From Anthonomus grandis grandis (lineage: Eukaryota > Arthropoda > Insecta > Coleoptera > Curculionidae): a stretch of 64,000 nt of DNA. Shown here one piece after another: positions 1 to 10,800 of this stretch. The notes beneath the pieces were generated by a model. It searched no databases. It was not told the origin of the DNA and worked only from the letters and a program-made list of their open reading frames with translations. The stretch is taken from assembly GCF_022605725.1 (NCBI RefSeq), contig NC_065548.1, forward strand, positions 7,349,644-7,413,643, in the 5' to 3' direction. How positions within the stretch are numbered: position 1 is the stretch's first letter; the number at the start of each line of letters is the position of its first letter. A program made the translations under genes and the position numbers.

Positions 1-190
1 TGCCACTAAATTACCACAACTATATAAAGTCGCAACAGGAAAAGAAGCGAATAAAGATATTTTCTTACCTCTACAAAAAGAAAAAGACGAAATTGTGAGT
101 AAAAATTTGTAAGGAAGAACATAGCTTAAAACAGTCAGAACTATTGGAGTCTGATACAAGTATTGAAAAAAGCAATATTCGACCGAAATT
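1..190 (+). other. Coding-like scrap upstream of a TE-type ORF
   Basis: The first ~110 bases read as an open frame at the window edge that ends in a stop just before position 112. It may be part of the same old element as the ORF at 191-592, but I recognise no domain. Confidence 0.2.
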
Positions 191-592
191 ATGAAAACAA
201 AGTGGACAGAGCACTATACTAATTTTATTATCAAAAATATTGAGGAAGACCCTGAAAATTTCTGCTCAGCCATAGAAACATATTTGAGTATAATTAAAAA
301 ATTTGCTTCTTCCAAAACATCTCTTCTGTCTGGGCTTCATACAGCCTTTAAATATAAAGGAATTGCAAGGAAAAGCAACGTAAAAGGAAACATCAATAAA
401 TGTCGCCGCAGGAGAAAAAATATTCCTGTACAACCAACATCGGTGAGACGTAGAAGAGTTTCATGTGGCAGCAAAAAGGCTAAGTCGGGGAAGTTACCAG
501 CTGATGTCAAAAAACGGCAAAAAGCACCTCATTCATTGGAACTCTGCGTTAGTCAAAATATTGCACTAGGCGCAAATAAATTTAAAAAATAA
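191..592 (+). pseudogene. 133-aa basic ORF, probable C-terminal piece of a transposon protein
   Basis: The ORF starts with an ATG and runs 133 codons to a TAA. The N-terminal half is mixed; the C-terminal half is very basic, with clusters such as KCRRRRK and VRRRRVSC and a Lys-rich tail. The layout (a short helical stretch, a basic linker with a QPT motif, then a C-terminal block containing PHSLELC) resembles the tails of SWIM-type or MULE-like insect transposon proteins as I remember them. No catalytic domain is present, and an open frame upstream suggests a truncated larger protein. Function is unknown. It could also be a chance ORF in decayed repeat DNA. Confidence 0.3.
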
Positions 593-1080
593 ATATACTT
601 TTAGGTTATGTAAATGTTAAATTTTGAACAATATCTCATATATATTTTTATTACCTAATAAACTTTACGTTATTACTTATATTTTTTGCTATACTACTAC
701 CTATTAAAGTAAATATACGTAATGTTTAAAAATGGTTTTTTTTGCCTAAATCAATAGAATTTTTAAGATAAAACTCTCTTATTCTAAAATTTTACACCAT
801 TGCAAATCTTCAAAATTTATATAAATTATAGTAAAATGCCTGATAAACAGCAGACGCGTAGGGCCGACTCGTCTGTTACATACAAATTTAGTTCGGGGTA
901 CATCTTTCAGCGGACGCGTCCGTCATTTACAAATATGCGCCCGGGAAACTGAGCCTTAACTTCACCACAAAAGTTGAGAATTTCAACTCACAGTATACTA
1001 TTAAAAAACAATAATAAAATTTGAGCTGCACTTTTATAACTTTACTTAACAACAACCCGAACAGGGCTGAATGAAACCCC
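593..1080. other. AT-rich spacer before the satellite array
   Basis: No gene is visible. The stretch is AT-rich, except for a short GC-richer patch around 850-950 with two ACGCGT-type sites. It ends where the first full satellite monomer begins. Confidence 0.5.
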
Positions 1081-4000
1081 CGTATCGAATTTTTTCACCA
1101 AAAATTGATTTTTTTCGAAATCAAACTAAGTATACCAGCGTCTTATTTGGGTCACTTAGATTACGAAAACACCGGGTTATAACAGGATCCGAGCAGAACT
1201 AAGGGAATAAGAGCACTTTGAAAATCGTGAAAAAGTCGTTTTCGACGCCCGTTTTTGAGGCCAAAAATGGGCATCAAAAACGCCATATCTCAGCTATTAG
1301 AAGAGCTACGACCTTGCGGATGGTCTCGTTGGCTTCAGAACGACGAAACTAAGACAAAACCGTTGCAACTTTTCCGATATCTCCCATAGAAGCCGAGATA
1401 TCGACCTTCAAAGTTTAGAATTTTTAATTTTTCGGGTATACCCCCCCGTATCGAATTTTTTCACCAAAAATTGATTTTTTTCGAAATCAAACTAAGTATA
1501 CCAGCGTCTTATTTGGGTCACCTAGATTACGAAAACACCGGGTTATAACAGGATCCGAGCAGAACTAAGGGAATGAGAGCACTTTGAAAATCGTGAAAAA
1601 GTCGTTTTCGACGTCCGTTTTTGAGACCAACAATGGGCATCAAAAATGCCGTATCTCAGCTATTAGAAGAGCTACGACCTTGCGGATGCTCCCTTTGGCT
1701 TCAGAACGACGAAACTAAGACAAAACCGTTGCAACTTTTCCGATATCTCCTATAGAAGCCGAGATATCGACCTTCAAAGTTTAGAATTTTTAATTTTTCG
1801 GGTATACCCCCCCGTATCGAATTTTTTCACCAAAAATTGATTTTTTTCGAAATCAAACTAAGTATACCAGCGCCTTATTTGGGTCACCTAGATTACGAAA
1901 ACACCGGGTTATAACATGATCCGAGCAGAACTAAGGGAACGAGAGCACTTTGAAAATCCTGAAAAAGTCGTTTTTGACGTCTGTTTTTGAGGCCAAAAAT
2001 GGGCATCAAAAATGCCATATCTCAGCTATTAGAAGAGCTACGACCTTGCGGATGGTCTCGTTGGCTTCAGAACGACGAAACTAAGACAAAACCGTTGCAA
2101 CTTTTCCGATATCTCCCATAGAAGCCGAGATATCGACCTTCAAAGTTTAGAATTTTTCATTTTGCGGGTATACCCCCCCCGTATCGAATTTTTTCACCAA
2201 AAATTGATTTTTTTCGAAATCAAACTAAGTATACCAGCGTCTTATTTGGGTCACCTAGATTACGAGAACACCGGGTTATAACAGGATCCGAGCAGAACTA
2301 AGGGAACGAGAGCACTTTGAAAATCGTGAAAAAGTCGTTTTCGACGTCCGTTTTTGAGGCCAAAAATGGGCATCAAAAACGCCATATCTCAGCTATTAGA
2401 AGAGCTACGACCTTGCGGATGGTCTCGTTGGCTTCAGAACGACGAAACTAAGACAAAACCGTTGCAACTTTTCCGATATCTCCCATAGAAGCCGAGATAT
2501 CGACCTTCAAAGTTTAGAATTTTTAATTTTTCGGGTATACCCCCCCGTATCGAATTTTTTCACCAAAAATTGATTTTTTTCGAAATCAAACTAAGTATAC
2601 CAGCGTCTTATTTGGGTCACCTAGATTACGAAAACACCGGGTTATAACAGGATCCGAGCAGAACTAAGGGAATGAGAGCACTTTGAAAATCGTGAAAAAG
2701 TCGTTTTCGACGTCCGTTTTTGAGACCAACAATGGGCATCAAAAATGCCGTATCTCAGCTATTAGAAGAGCTACGACCTTGCGGATGCTCCCTTTGGCTT
2801 CAGAACGACGAAACTAAGACAAAACCGTTGCAACTTTTCCGATATCTCCTATAGAAGCCGAGATATCGACCTTCAAAGTTTAGAATTTTTAATTTTTCGG
2901 GTATACCCCCCCGTATCGAATTTTTTCACCAAAAATTGATTTTTTTCGAAATCAAACTAAGTATACCAGCGCCTTATTTGGGTCACCTAGATTACGAAAA
3001 CACCGGGTTATAACATGATCCGAGCAGAACTAAGGGAACGAGAGCACTTTGAAAATCCTGAAAAAGTCGTTTTTGACGTCTGTTTTTGAGGCCAAAAATG
3101 GGCATCAAAAATGCCATATCTCAGCTATTAGAAGAGCTACGACCTTGCGGATGGTCTCGTTGGCTTCAGAACGACGAAACTAAGACAAAACCGTTGCAAC
3201 TTTTCCGATATCTCCCATAGAAGCCGAGATATCGACCTTCAAAGTTTAGAATTTTTCATTTTGCGGGTATACCCCCCCGTATCGAATTTTTTCACCAAAA
3301 ATTGATTTTTTTCGAAATCAAACTAAGTATACCAGCGTCTTATTTGGGTCACCTAGATTACGAGAACACCGGGTTATAACAGGATCCGAGCAGAACTAAG
3401 GGAACGAGAGCACTTTGAAAATCGTGAAAAAGTCGCTTTCGACGTCCGTTTTTGAGGCCAAAAATGGGCATCAAAAATGGCATATCTCAGCTATTAGAAG
3501 AGCTACGACCTTGCGGATGGTCTCGTTGGATTCAGAGCGACAAAACTAAGACAAAACCGGTGGAATTTTCCCGATAGCTCCAATAGAAGCCGAGATATCG
3601 ACCTTCAAAGTTTGGAATTTTTCATTTTTCGGGTATACCCCCCGTATCGAATTTTTTCACCAAAAATTGATTTTTTTCGAAATCAAACTAAGTATACCAG
3701 CGTCCCTTTTGGGTCACCTAGATTACGAAAACACCGGGTTATAACAGGATCCGAGCAGAACTAAGGGAATGAGAGGACTTTGAAAATCGTAAAAAAATCG
3801 TTTTCGACGTCCGTTTTTGAGGCCAAAAATGGGCATCAAAAATGCCATATCTCAGCTATTAGAGGAGCTACGGCCTTGCGGATGGTCTCGTTGGATTCAG
3901 AACGACGAAACTAAGACAAAACCGTTGGAATTTCCCCGATAGCTCCAATAGAAGCAGAGATATCGACCTTCAAAGTTTGGAATTTTTCATTTTTCGGGTA

Positions 4001-7000
4001 TACCCCTCCGTATCGAATTTTTTCACCAAAAATTGATTTTTTTCGAAATCAAACTAAGTATACCAGCGTCTTATTTGGGTCACCTAGATTACGAAAACAC
4101 CGGGTTATAACAGGATCCGAGCAGAACTAAGGGAATGAGAGCACATTGAAAATCCTGAAAAAGTCGTTTTCGACGTCCGTTTTTGAGGCCAAAAATGGGC
4201 ATCAAAAATGCCATATCTCAGCTATTAGAGGAGCTACGACCTTGCGGATGATCTCGTTGGATTCAGAACGACGAAACTAAGACAAAACCGTTGCAATTTT
4301 TCCGATAGCTCCAATAGAAGCCGAGATATCGACCTTCAAAGTTTGGAATTTTTCATTTTTCGGGTATACCCCCCGTATTGAATTTTTTCACCAAAAATTG
4401 ATTTTTTTCGAAACCAAGTAAGTATACCAGCGTCTTATTTGGGTCACCTAGATTACGAAAACACCGGGTTATAACAGGATCCGAGCAGAACTAAGGGAAT
4501 GAGAGCACTTTGAAAATCCTGAAAAAGTTGTTTTCGACGTCCGTTTTTGAGGCCAAAAATGGGCATCAAAAATGCCATATCTCGGCTATTAGAAGAGATA
4601 CGACCTTGCGGATGGTCTCGTTGGATTCAGAACGACGAAACTAAGACAAAACCGTTGGAATTTCCCCGATAGCTCCAATAGAAGCCGAGATATCGACCTT
4701 CAAAGTTTGGAATTTTTCATTTTTCGGGTATACCCCTCCGTATCGAATTTTTTCACCAAAAATTGATTTTTTTCGAAATTAAACTAAGTGTACCAGCGTC
4801 TTATTTGGGTCACCTAGATTACGAAAACACCGGGTTATAACAGGATCCGAGCAGAACTAAGGGAATGAGAGCACATTGAAAATCCTGAAAAAGTCGTTTT
4901 CGACGTCCGTTTTTGAGGCCAAAAATGGGCATCAAAAATGCCATATCTCAGCTATTAGAGGAGCTACGACCTTGCGGATGATCTCGTTGGATTCAGAACG
5001 ACGAAACTAAGACAAAACCGTTGCAATTTTTCCGATAGCTCCAATAGAAGCCGAGATATCGACCTTCAAAGTTTGGAATTTTTTCATTTTTCGGGTATAC
5101 CCCCCGTATTGAATTTTTTCACCAAAAATTGATTTTTTTCGAAACCAAGTAAGTATACCAGCGTCTTATTTGGGTCACCTAGATTACGAAAACACCGGGT
5201 TATAACAGGATCCGAGCAGAACTAAGGGAATGAGAGCACTTTGAAAATCCTGAAAAAGTTGTTTTCGACGTCCGTTTTTGAGGCCAAAAATGGGCATCAA
5301 AAATGCCATATCTCGGCTATTAGAAGAGATACGACCTTGCGGATGGTCTCGTTGGATTCAGAACGACGAAACTAAGACAAAACCGTTGGAATTTCCCCGA
5401 TAGCTCCAATAGAAGCCGAGATATCGACCTTCAAAGTTTGGAATTTTTCATTTTTCGGGTATACCCCCCCGTATCGAATTTTTTCACCAAAAATTGATTT
5501 TTTTCGAAATCAAACTAAGTATACCAGCGTCTTATTTGGGTCACCTAGATTACGAAAACACCGGGTTATAACAGGATCTGAGCAGAACTAAGGGAACGAG
5601 AGCACTTTGAAAATCGTGAAAAAGTCGTTTTCGACGTCCGTTTTTGAGGCCAAAAATGGGCATCAAAAATGCCATATCTCAGCTATTAGAAGAGCTACGA
5701 CCTTGCGGATGGTCTCGTTGGATTCAGAACGACGAAACTAAGACAAAACCGTTGGAATTTCCCCGATAGCTCCAATAGAAGCCGAGATATCGATCTTCAA
5801 AGTTTGGAATATTTCATTTTTCGGGTATACCCTCCCGTATCGAATTTTTTCACCAAAAATTGATTTTTTTCGAAATCAAACTAAGTATACCAGCGTCTTA
5901 TTTGGGTCACCTAGATTACGAAAACACCGGGTTATGACAGGATCCGAGCAGAACTAAGGGAATGAGAGCACTTTGAAAATCCTGAAAAAGTCGTTTTCGA
6001 CGTCCGTTTTTGAGGCCAAAAATGGGCATCAAAAATGCCATATCTCAGCTATTAGAAGAGCTACGACCTTGCGGATGGTCTCGTTGGATTCAGAACGACG
6101 AAACTAAGACAAAACCGTTGCAATTTTTCCAATAGCTCCCATAGAAGCCGAGATATCGACCTTCAAAGTTTGGAATTTTTCATTTTTCGGGTATACCCCC
6201 CCGTATCGAATTTTTTCACCAAAAATTGATTTTTTTCGAAATCAAACTAAGTATACCAGCGTCTTATTTGGGTCACCTAGATTACGAAAACACCAGGTTA
6301 TAACAGGATCCGAGCAGAACTAAGGGAATGAGAGCACTTTGAAAATCCTGAAAAAGTCGTTTACGACGTCCGTTTTTGAGGCCAAAAATGGGCATCAAAA
6401 ATGCCATATTTCGGCTATCGTAAAAGCTACGACTTTGCGGATGGTCTCGTTGGATTCAGAACGATGAAACTAAGACAAAACCGTTGGAATTTTCCCGATA
6501 GCTCCCATAGAAGCCGAGATATCGACCTTCAAAGTTTGGAATTTTTCATTTTTCGGGTATACCCCCCCGTATCGAATTTTTTCACCAAAAATTGATTTTT
6601 TTCGAAATCAAACTAAGTATACCAGCGTCTTATTTGGGTCACCTAGATTACGAAAACACCGGGTTATAACAGGATCCGAGCAGAACTAAGGGAATGAGAG
6701 CACTTTGAAAATCGTGAACAAGTCGTTTTCGACGTCCGTTTTTGAGGCCAAAAATGGGCATCAAAAATGCCATATCTCAGCTATCGTAAAAGCTACGACT
6801 TTGCGGATGGTCTCGTTGGATTCGGAACGACGAAACTAAGACAAAACCGTTGGAATTTTCCCGATACCTCCAATAGAAGTCGAGATATCGACCTTCAAAG
6901 TTTGGAATTTTTGATTTTTCGGGTATACCCCCCCGTATCGAATTTTTTCAACAAAAATTGATTTTTTTCGAAATCAAACTAAGTATGCCAGCGTCTTATT

Positions 7001-7517
7001 TGGGTCACCTAGATTACGAAAACACCGGGTTATAACAGGATCCGAGCAGAACTAAGGGAATGAGAGCACTTTGAAAATCCTGAAAAAATCGTTTTCGACG
7101 TCCGTTTTTGAGGCCAAAAATAGGCATCAAAAATGCCATATCTCAGCTATTAGAAGAGCTACGACCTTGCGGATGGTCTCGTTGGATTCGGAACGACGAA
7201 ACTAAGACAAAACCGTTGGAATTTTCCCGATAGCTCCAATAGAAGTCGAGATGTCGACCTTCAAAGTTTGGAATTTTTCATTTTTCGGGTATACCCCCCG
7301 TATCGAATTTTTTCACCAAAAATTGATTTTTTTCGAAATCAAACTAAGTATACCAGCGTCTTATTTGGGTCACCTAGATTACGAAAACACCGGGTTATAA
7401 CAGAATCCGAGCAGAACTAAGGGAATGAGAGCCCTTTGAAAATCGTGAAAAAGTCGTTTTCGACGTCCGTTTTTGAGGCCAAAAATGCCATATCTCGGCT
7501 ATCGAAAAGCTACGACT
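1081..7517. repeat. Satellite array, ~366-bp monomer, about 17.6 copies
   Basis: A landmark (CGTATCGAATTTTTTCACC) recurs at about 1081, 1447, 1813, 2180, 2546, 2912, 3278, 3643, 4009, 4374, 4739, 5105, 5470, 5836, 6202, 6568, 6934 and 7299, so the period is 365-367 bp. Monomers are very similar, differing by scattered substitutions and by the length of a C-run before the landmark. The last copy is truncated near 7517. Short frames crossing monomers (for example 64-codon frames at 6401 and 6767) are products of the repeat and are not genes. The array lies in the SKI3/TTC37 intron after exon 15 and stops about 35 bp from that exon's splice donor. A length near 366 bp is about two nucleosome repeats, as in many insect satellites. 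Confidence 0.97.
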
Positions 7518-7552
7518 TTTGAACAGCTTTTTTTTAATATAAATTAACTTAC

Positions 7553-7810
7553 TGCGGAATAATGCTAAAGCTAACCCAGCCCCGCTGCTAAAAGTCGCTT
7601 CTTGGACCCCACCGAACATCTCGATCGCCTCTCGGTAGTTTTCGGTGCGGTACAACAGTCTACCGTAGTTAACTCTCGCGATGTCTTTATGGCTTTTGGC
7701 CGATAGTGCAAAGGCCTGTTTAAAGGCGTTTTTTGACGTTTTCAGTAGTCCCATTCTTTCGGAGAGGATTCCTAGCATGTTCCAGGCGCAGCTATTGTCT
7801 GGGTTTTTTT
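7553..7810 (-). CDS. SKIC3: SKI3/TTC37 exon 15
   Basis: The acceptor TTATTTTCAG is followed by a frame encoding EKNPDNSCAWNMLGILSERM and later ARVNYGRLLYRTENYREAI and GLALALF, which match the late TPRs of TTC37. The donor GTAAGTT follows at 7552. Next comes a ~35-bp spacer and then the satellite array. An open continuation into the satellite is a read-through shadow. Confidence 0.88.
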
Positions 7811-10800
7811 CTGAAAATAACCATCTCATGAAAAATTTTATATCAATAAAGGGCAATTCTTTCCCAACAGATTTATATATTAATGATTTTTTTAACTCAT
7901 AAACAATCTGGGAAAGAATTAAAAGCTTCTCGAAAGACTGCTAAGGCAGCTTTGACTTGGTTATCAAAAAATCACGACTGTGTATCTGATATTAATTTAT
8001 TTAAGGCTAGGGAGGAACTTTTATACAAGATTTTTAATTTCTACTCAAGGAGTCAAGATAAAATAGAACAATTAGGTGTTGCTGAAAAATTGAAACAGAA
8101 AATAGACTCGAATTTGAAGATAAATATTTTGAAGCCCTAGCAGAAATTAAACAATGTTCCAAACCTGTTCAAGAACATTAATTAACGACACCGATAACTC
8201 AAAATGTTAAATTATCTGAAATAAATATTCCACAATTTTCAGGAAATGTTTCTAACTGGAAGCCAATTTTGCCTATGAAAGTCCAAGAGTATAGGATTGA
8301 TTTGTGTATAGAAACGTGATTTTGGGTCAAGAATTAAGGCAGTTGGGACTGTATTGGTTACGGCATTTTTTGGGCTAATTTTCTTGGGAAATAAGAATAA
8401 TAATAATAAAGCTCCAAATATTACAGAGATTGATCACTATTCTTGAGAATGTTTTCAAGAATTAGTAAGAATATCCTTTAGTGCAAAAATGAGCGTTTAT
8501 GTCTCATTAGTTTTATGTCGGAACAATGTTGGTACCTCAAAAACTGTCTCAATTAGAGGCAATTTTTGTCACCAAGGGTTCAACGCATCCAATATTTTGT
8601 AAACGGCTCAGTCAAGACTGAGGGGGTGTGTGATCGACGAAGAAATGTGTATTTTACATAAAATGTAAAAGAGCGTCAATAGTAGTTGGCACCTAAACAA
8701 AACATCTTACACTCAAACCAAAATTGAAGTATTTTTCTATTTAGTGACATGGAGACAAAAATCCTGCTCTCACCTAAAATTACGTGTTAAAATTATCCTT
8801 TTTTACGTCTTTTTCCGATAACCACCAACGCTTTTCTAAAACTGAAAATTTCACTTTCTATTAACAATTTCACACCGACGAAAGTAAAAAGTCAATAGTT
8901 CGCTCTCACTTTCCGGTCCTCCAATTAACAAAGCCACCTCGCTAAGTTCAACGGTAAACAAGAGTGCAAAATAGACTATAAATGGATGATTTTCAATAGT
9001 GAATCACTATTATTCAAAAGAATTTATAGAGAAAGTAATAAAATGGGCCTGTTGAGAACCGTGATAATTATTTTGGCCCTTATTGCCTTGTGTCAGGCGC
9101 AACATGTTAAGAAATACAAGAAGAAGCATCACCACCATGGATTACGTAAGCATTAAAATATTTGTTAGTCTAACGAACACACTCTGTATATTTAGCCATT
9201 TTCACAATTTTAAATCAAAAAGTATTTTCTTATCTGATAAACTGGTGAAACATCTTTCCTTAGATACAAGGTGTTTCAAATTCGACCCTCAACACAGAAA
9301 TCTCGGAATTTATAAAAGATACGAAGATGGTTAAAGTGCGACAAAGTTGAGAATTATAATTTTTAATAAAATTGATTTTATTTTTTTCTGAGCTTATGCG
9401 ATTCTTATGCGATTTTAAAATAATTTGCACTCTTGCATTTCCACTTTTTCGTCCTATACATGATGGTGTTTTTAAATTTTAATACGTCGTTTTACCTTTT
9501 GCCAATCAGCATCAACTCTGTTTTTTCTTAGAACGTTAGAACGCTATTTTGGATTTTTACAGTTTTAAAATCTGTGCAACGTTATCACACGTTCTATTTA
9601 TTTTTTGTAGGACCCGAATTTTTGGAAAAAAACTAAATTTGCCACAGTTGGCTGTGATAAAAATCACAAGTCAAGAAAAGTCATAAATATCACAAGTTTT
9701 AAATGTTTGTATGTTTTATAAGTATTCTAGTACAAGCTGATAGTTATTTTACTAATAATTTAAGCAATTATGGTTTTACGAATGAAGAAAAGCAAGATAT
9801 GATTAAAATTTATTATGTCCATATTACATTTACTAAATGTAATATGGACCAATGAATGTACATTTACAAATGTGACTTTTTTAATAGAAATAATAAACGC
9901 ATTTGGAGTCAAAATAATCCCCGACAGTTTCGGGAAATTATTATTGTTATTATTTCGAAAAATTGATATTTTAATTTTAATGTTTTAAAAAAATTAATAA
10001 ATAAACAAATATAATACATATATCATACACAAACATATCTAATATAATAAATAAACATTTTCCGGATATTTCGAGCATTCTTATATGATTTCAGGCATTT
10101 GGAATAAAGTCTTTTTAAGTTTTTTATTCCTGGACTTTAGGGTAATTTTCGACGTGTTTCAAGTATTTCAAATAATTTTTCTTTTAATTTTTAGGTTTTA
10201 GGATACGTTTTTGTTTCCAATTTTTAATCCCACAAATTTTAAAATTTAAATTTTTTTTTCGGAATTTTCCAGATTTTTTTCGAATATTTTTACAATATTC
10301 CACGCATTTGGATTAAAATATAATTTTATTCCAGGACATTGGAATCACTTTTCCACGTCTTGCAGGTATTTCAAATCATTTTTCTTTTAATTTTAATATT
10401 TTAAAATAGGGTTTTGTTTCCAATTTCTAATTCCACAAATTTTGAAATTAATTTTTTTTCTCGGAATTTTCCATATTTTTTTCGAACATCCTTACAATAT
10501 TCCAGGCATTTAGATTAAAATATAATTTTATTCCTAAACCTTAGCGTTATTTTCCACGTCTTCCAAGTATTTTAAATCATTTATCTTTTAATTTTAATCT
10601 TCTAAAATCATTTTTTGCTTTCAATTTTTAATTTGGAACTTTAAACATTTTCCAGATTTTTTGAGTATTTTTATGATATTCCAGGCATTTGGAATAAAAT
10701 CTAGTTTTATTCCAGCCCATTGGAATTATTTTCCACGTCTTGCAGGTATTTCAAATCATTTTTCTTTTAATTTTAATATTTTAAAATAGGTTTTTGTTTC

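Noticed and set aside
6401..6961. Two similar 64-codon ORFs (6401-6595 and 6767-6961)
   Set aside because: They lie one satellite monomer apart and arise from the repeat itself; most other monomers carry stops in the same frame.
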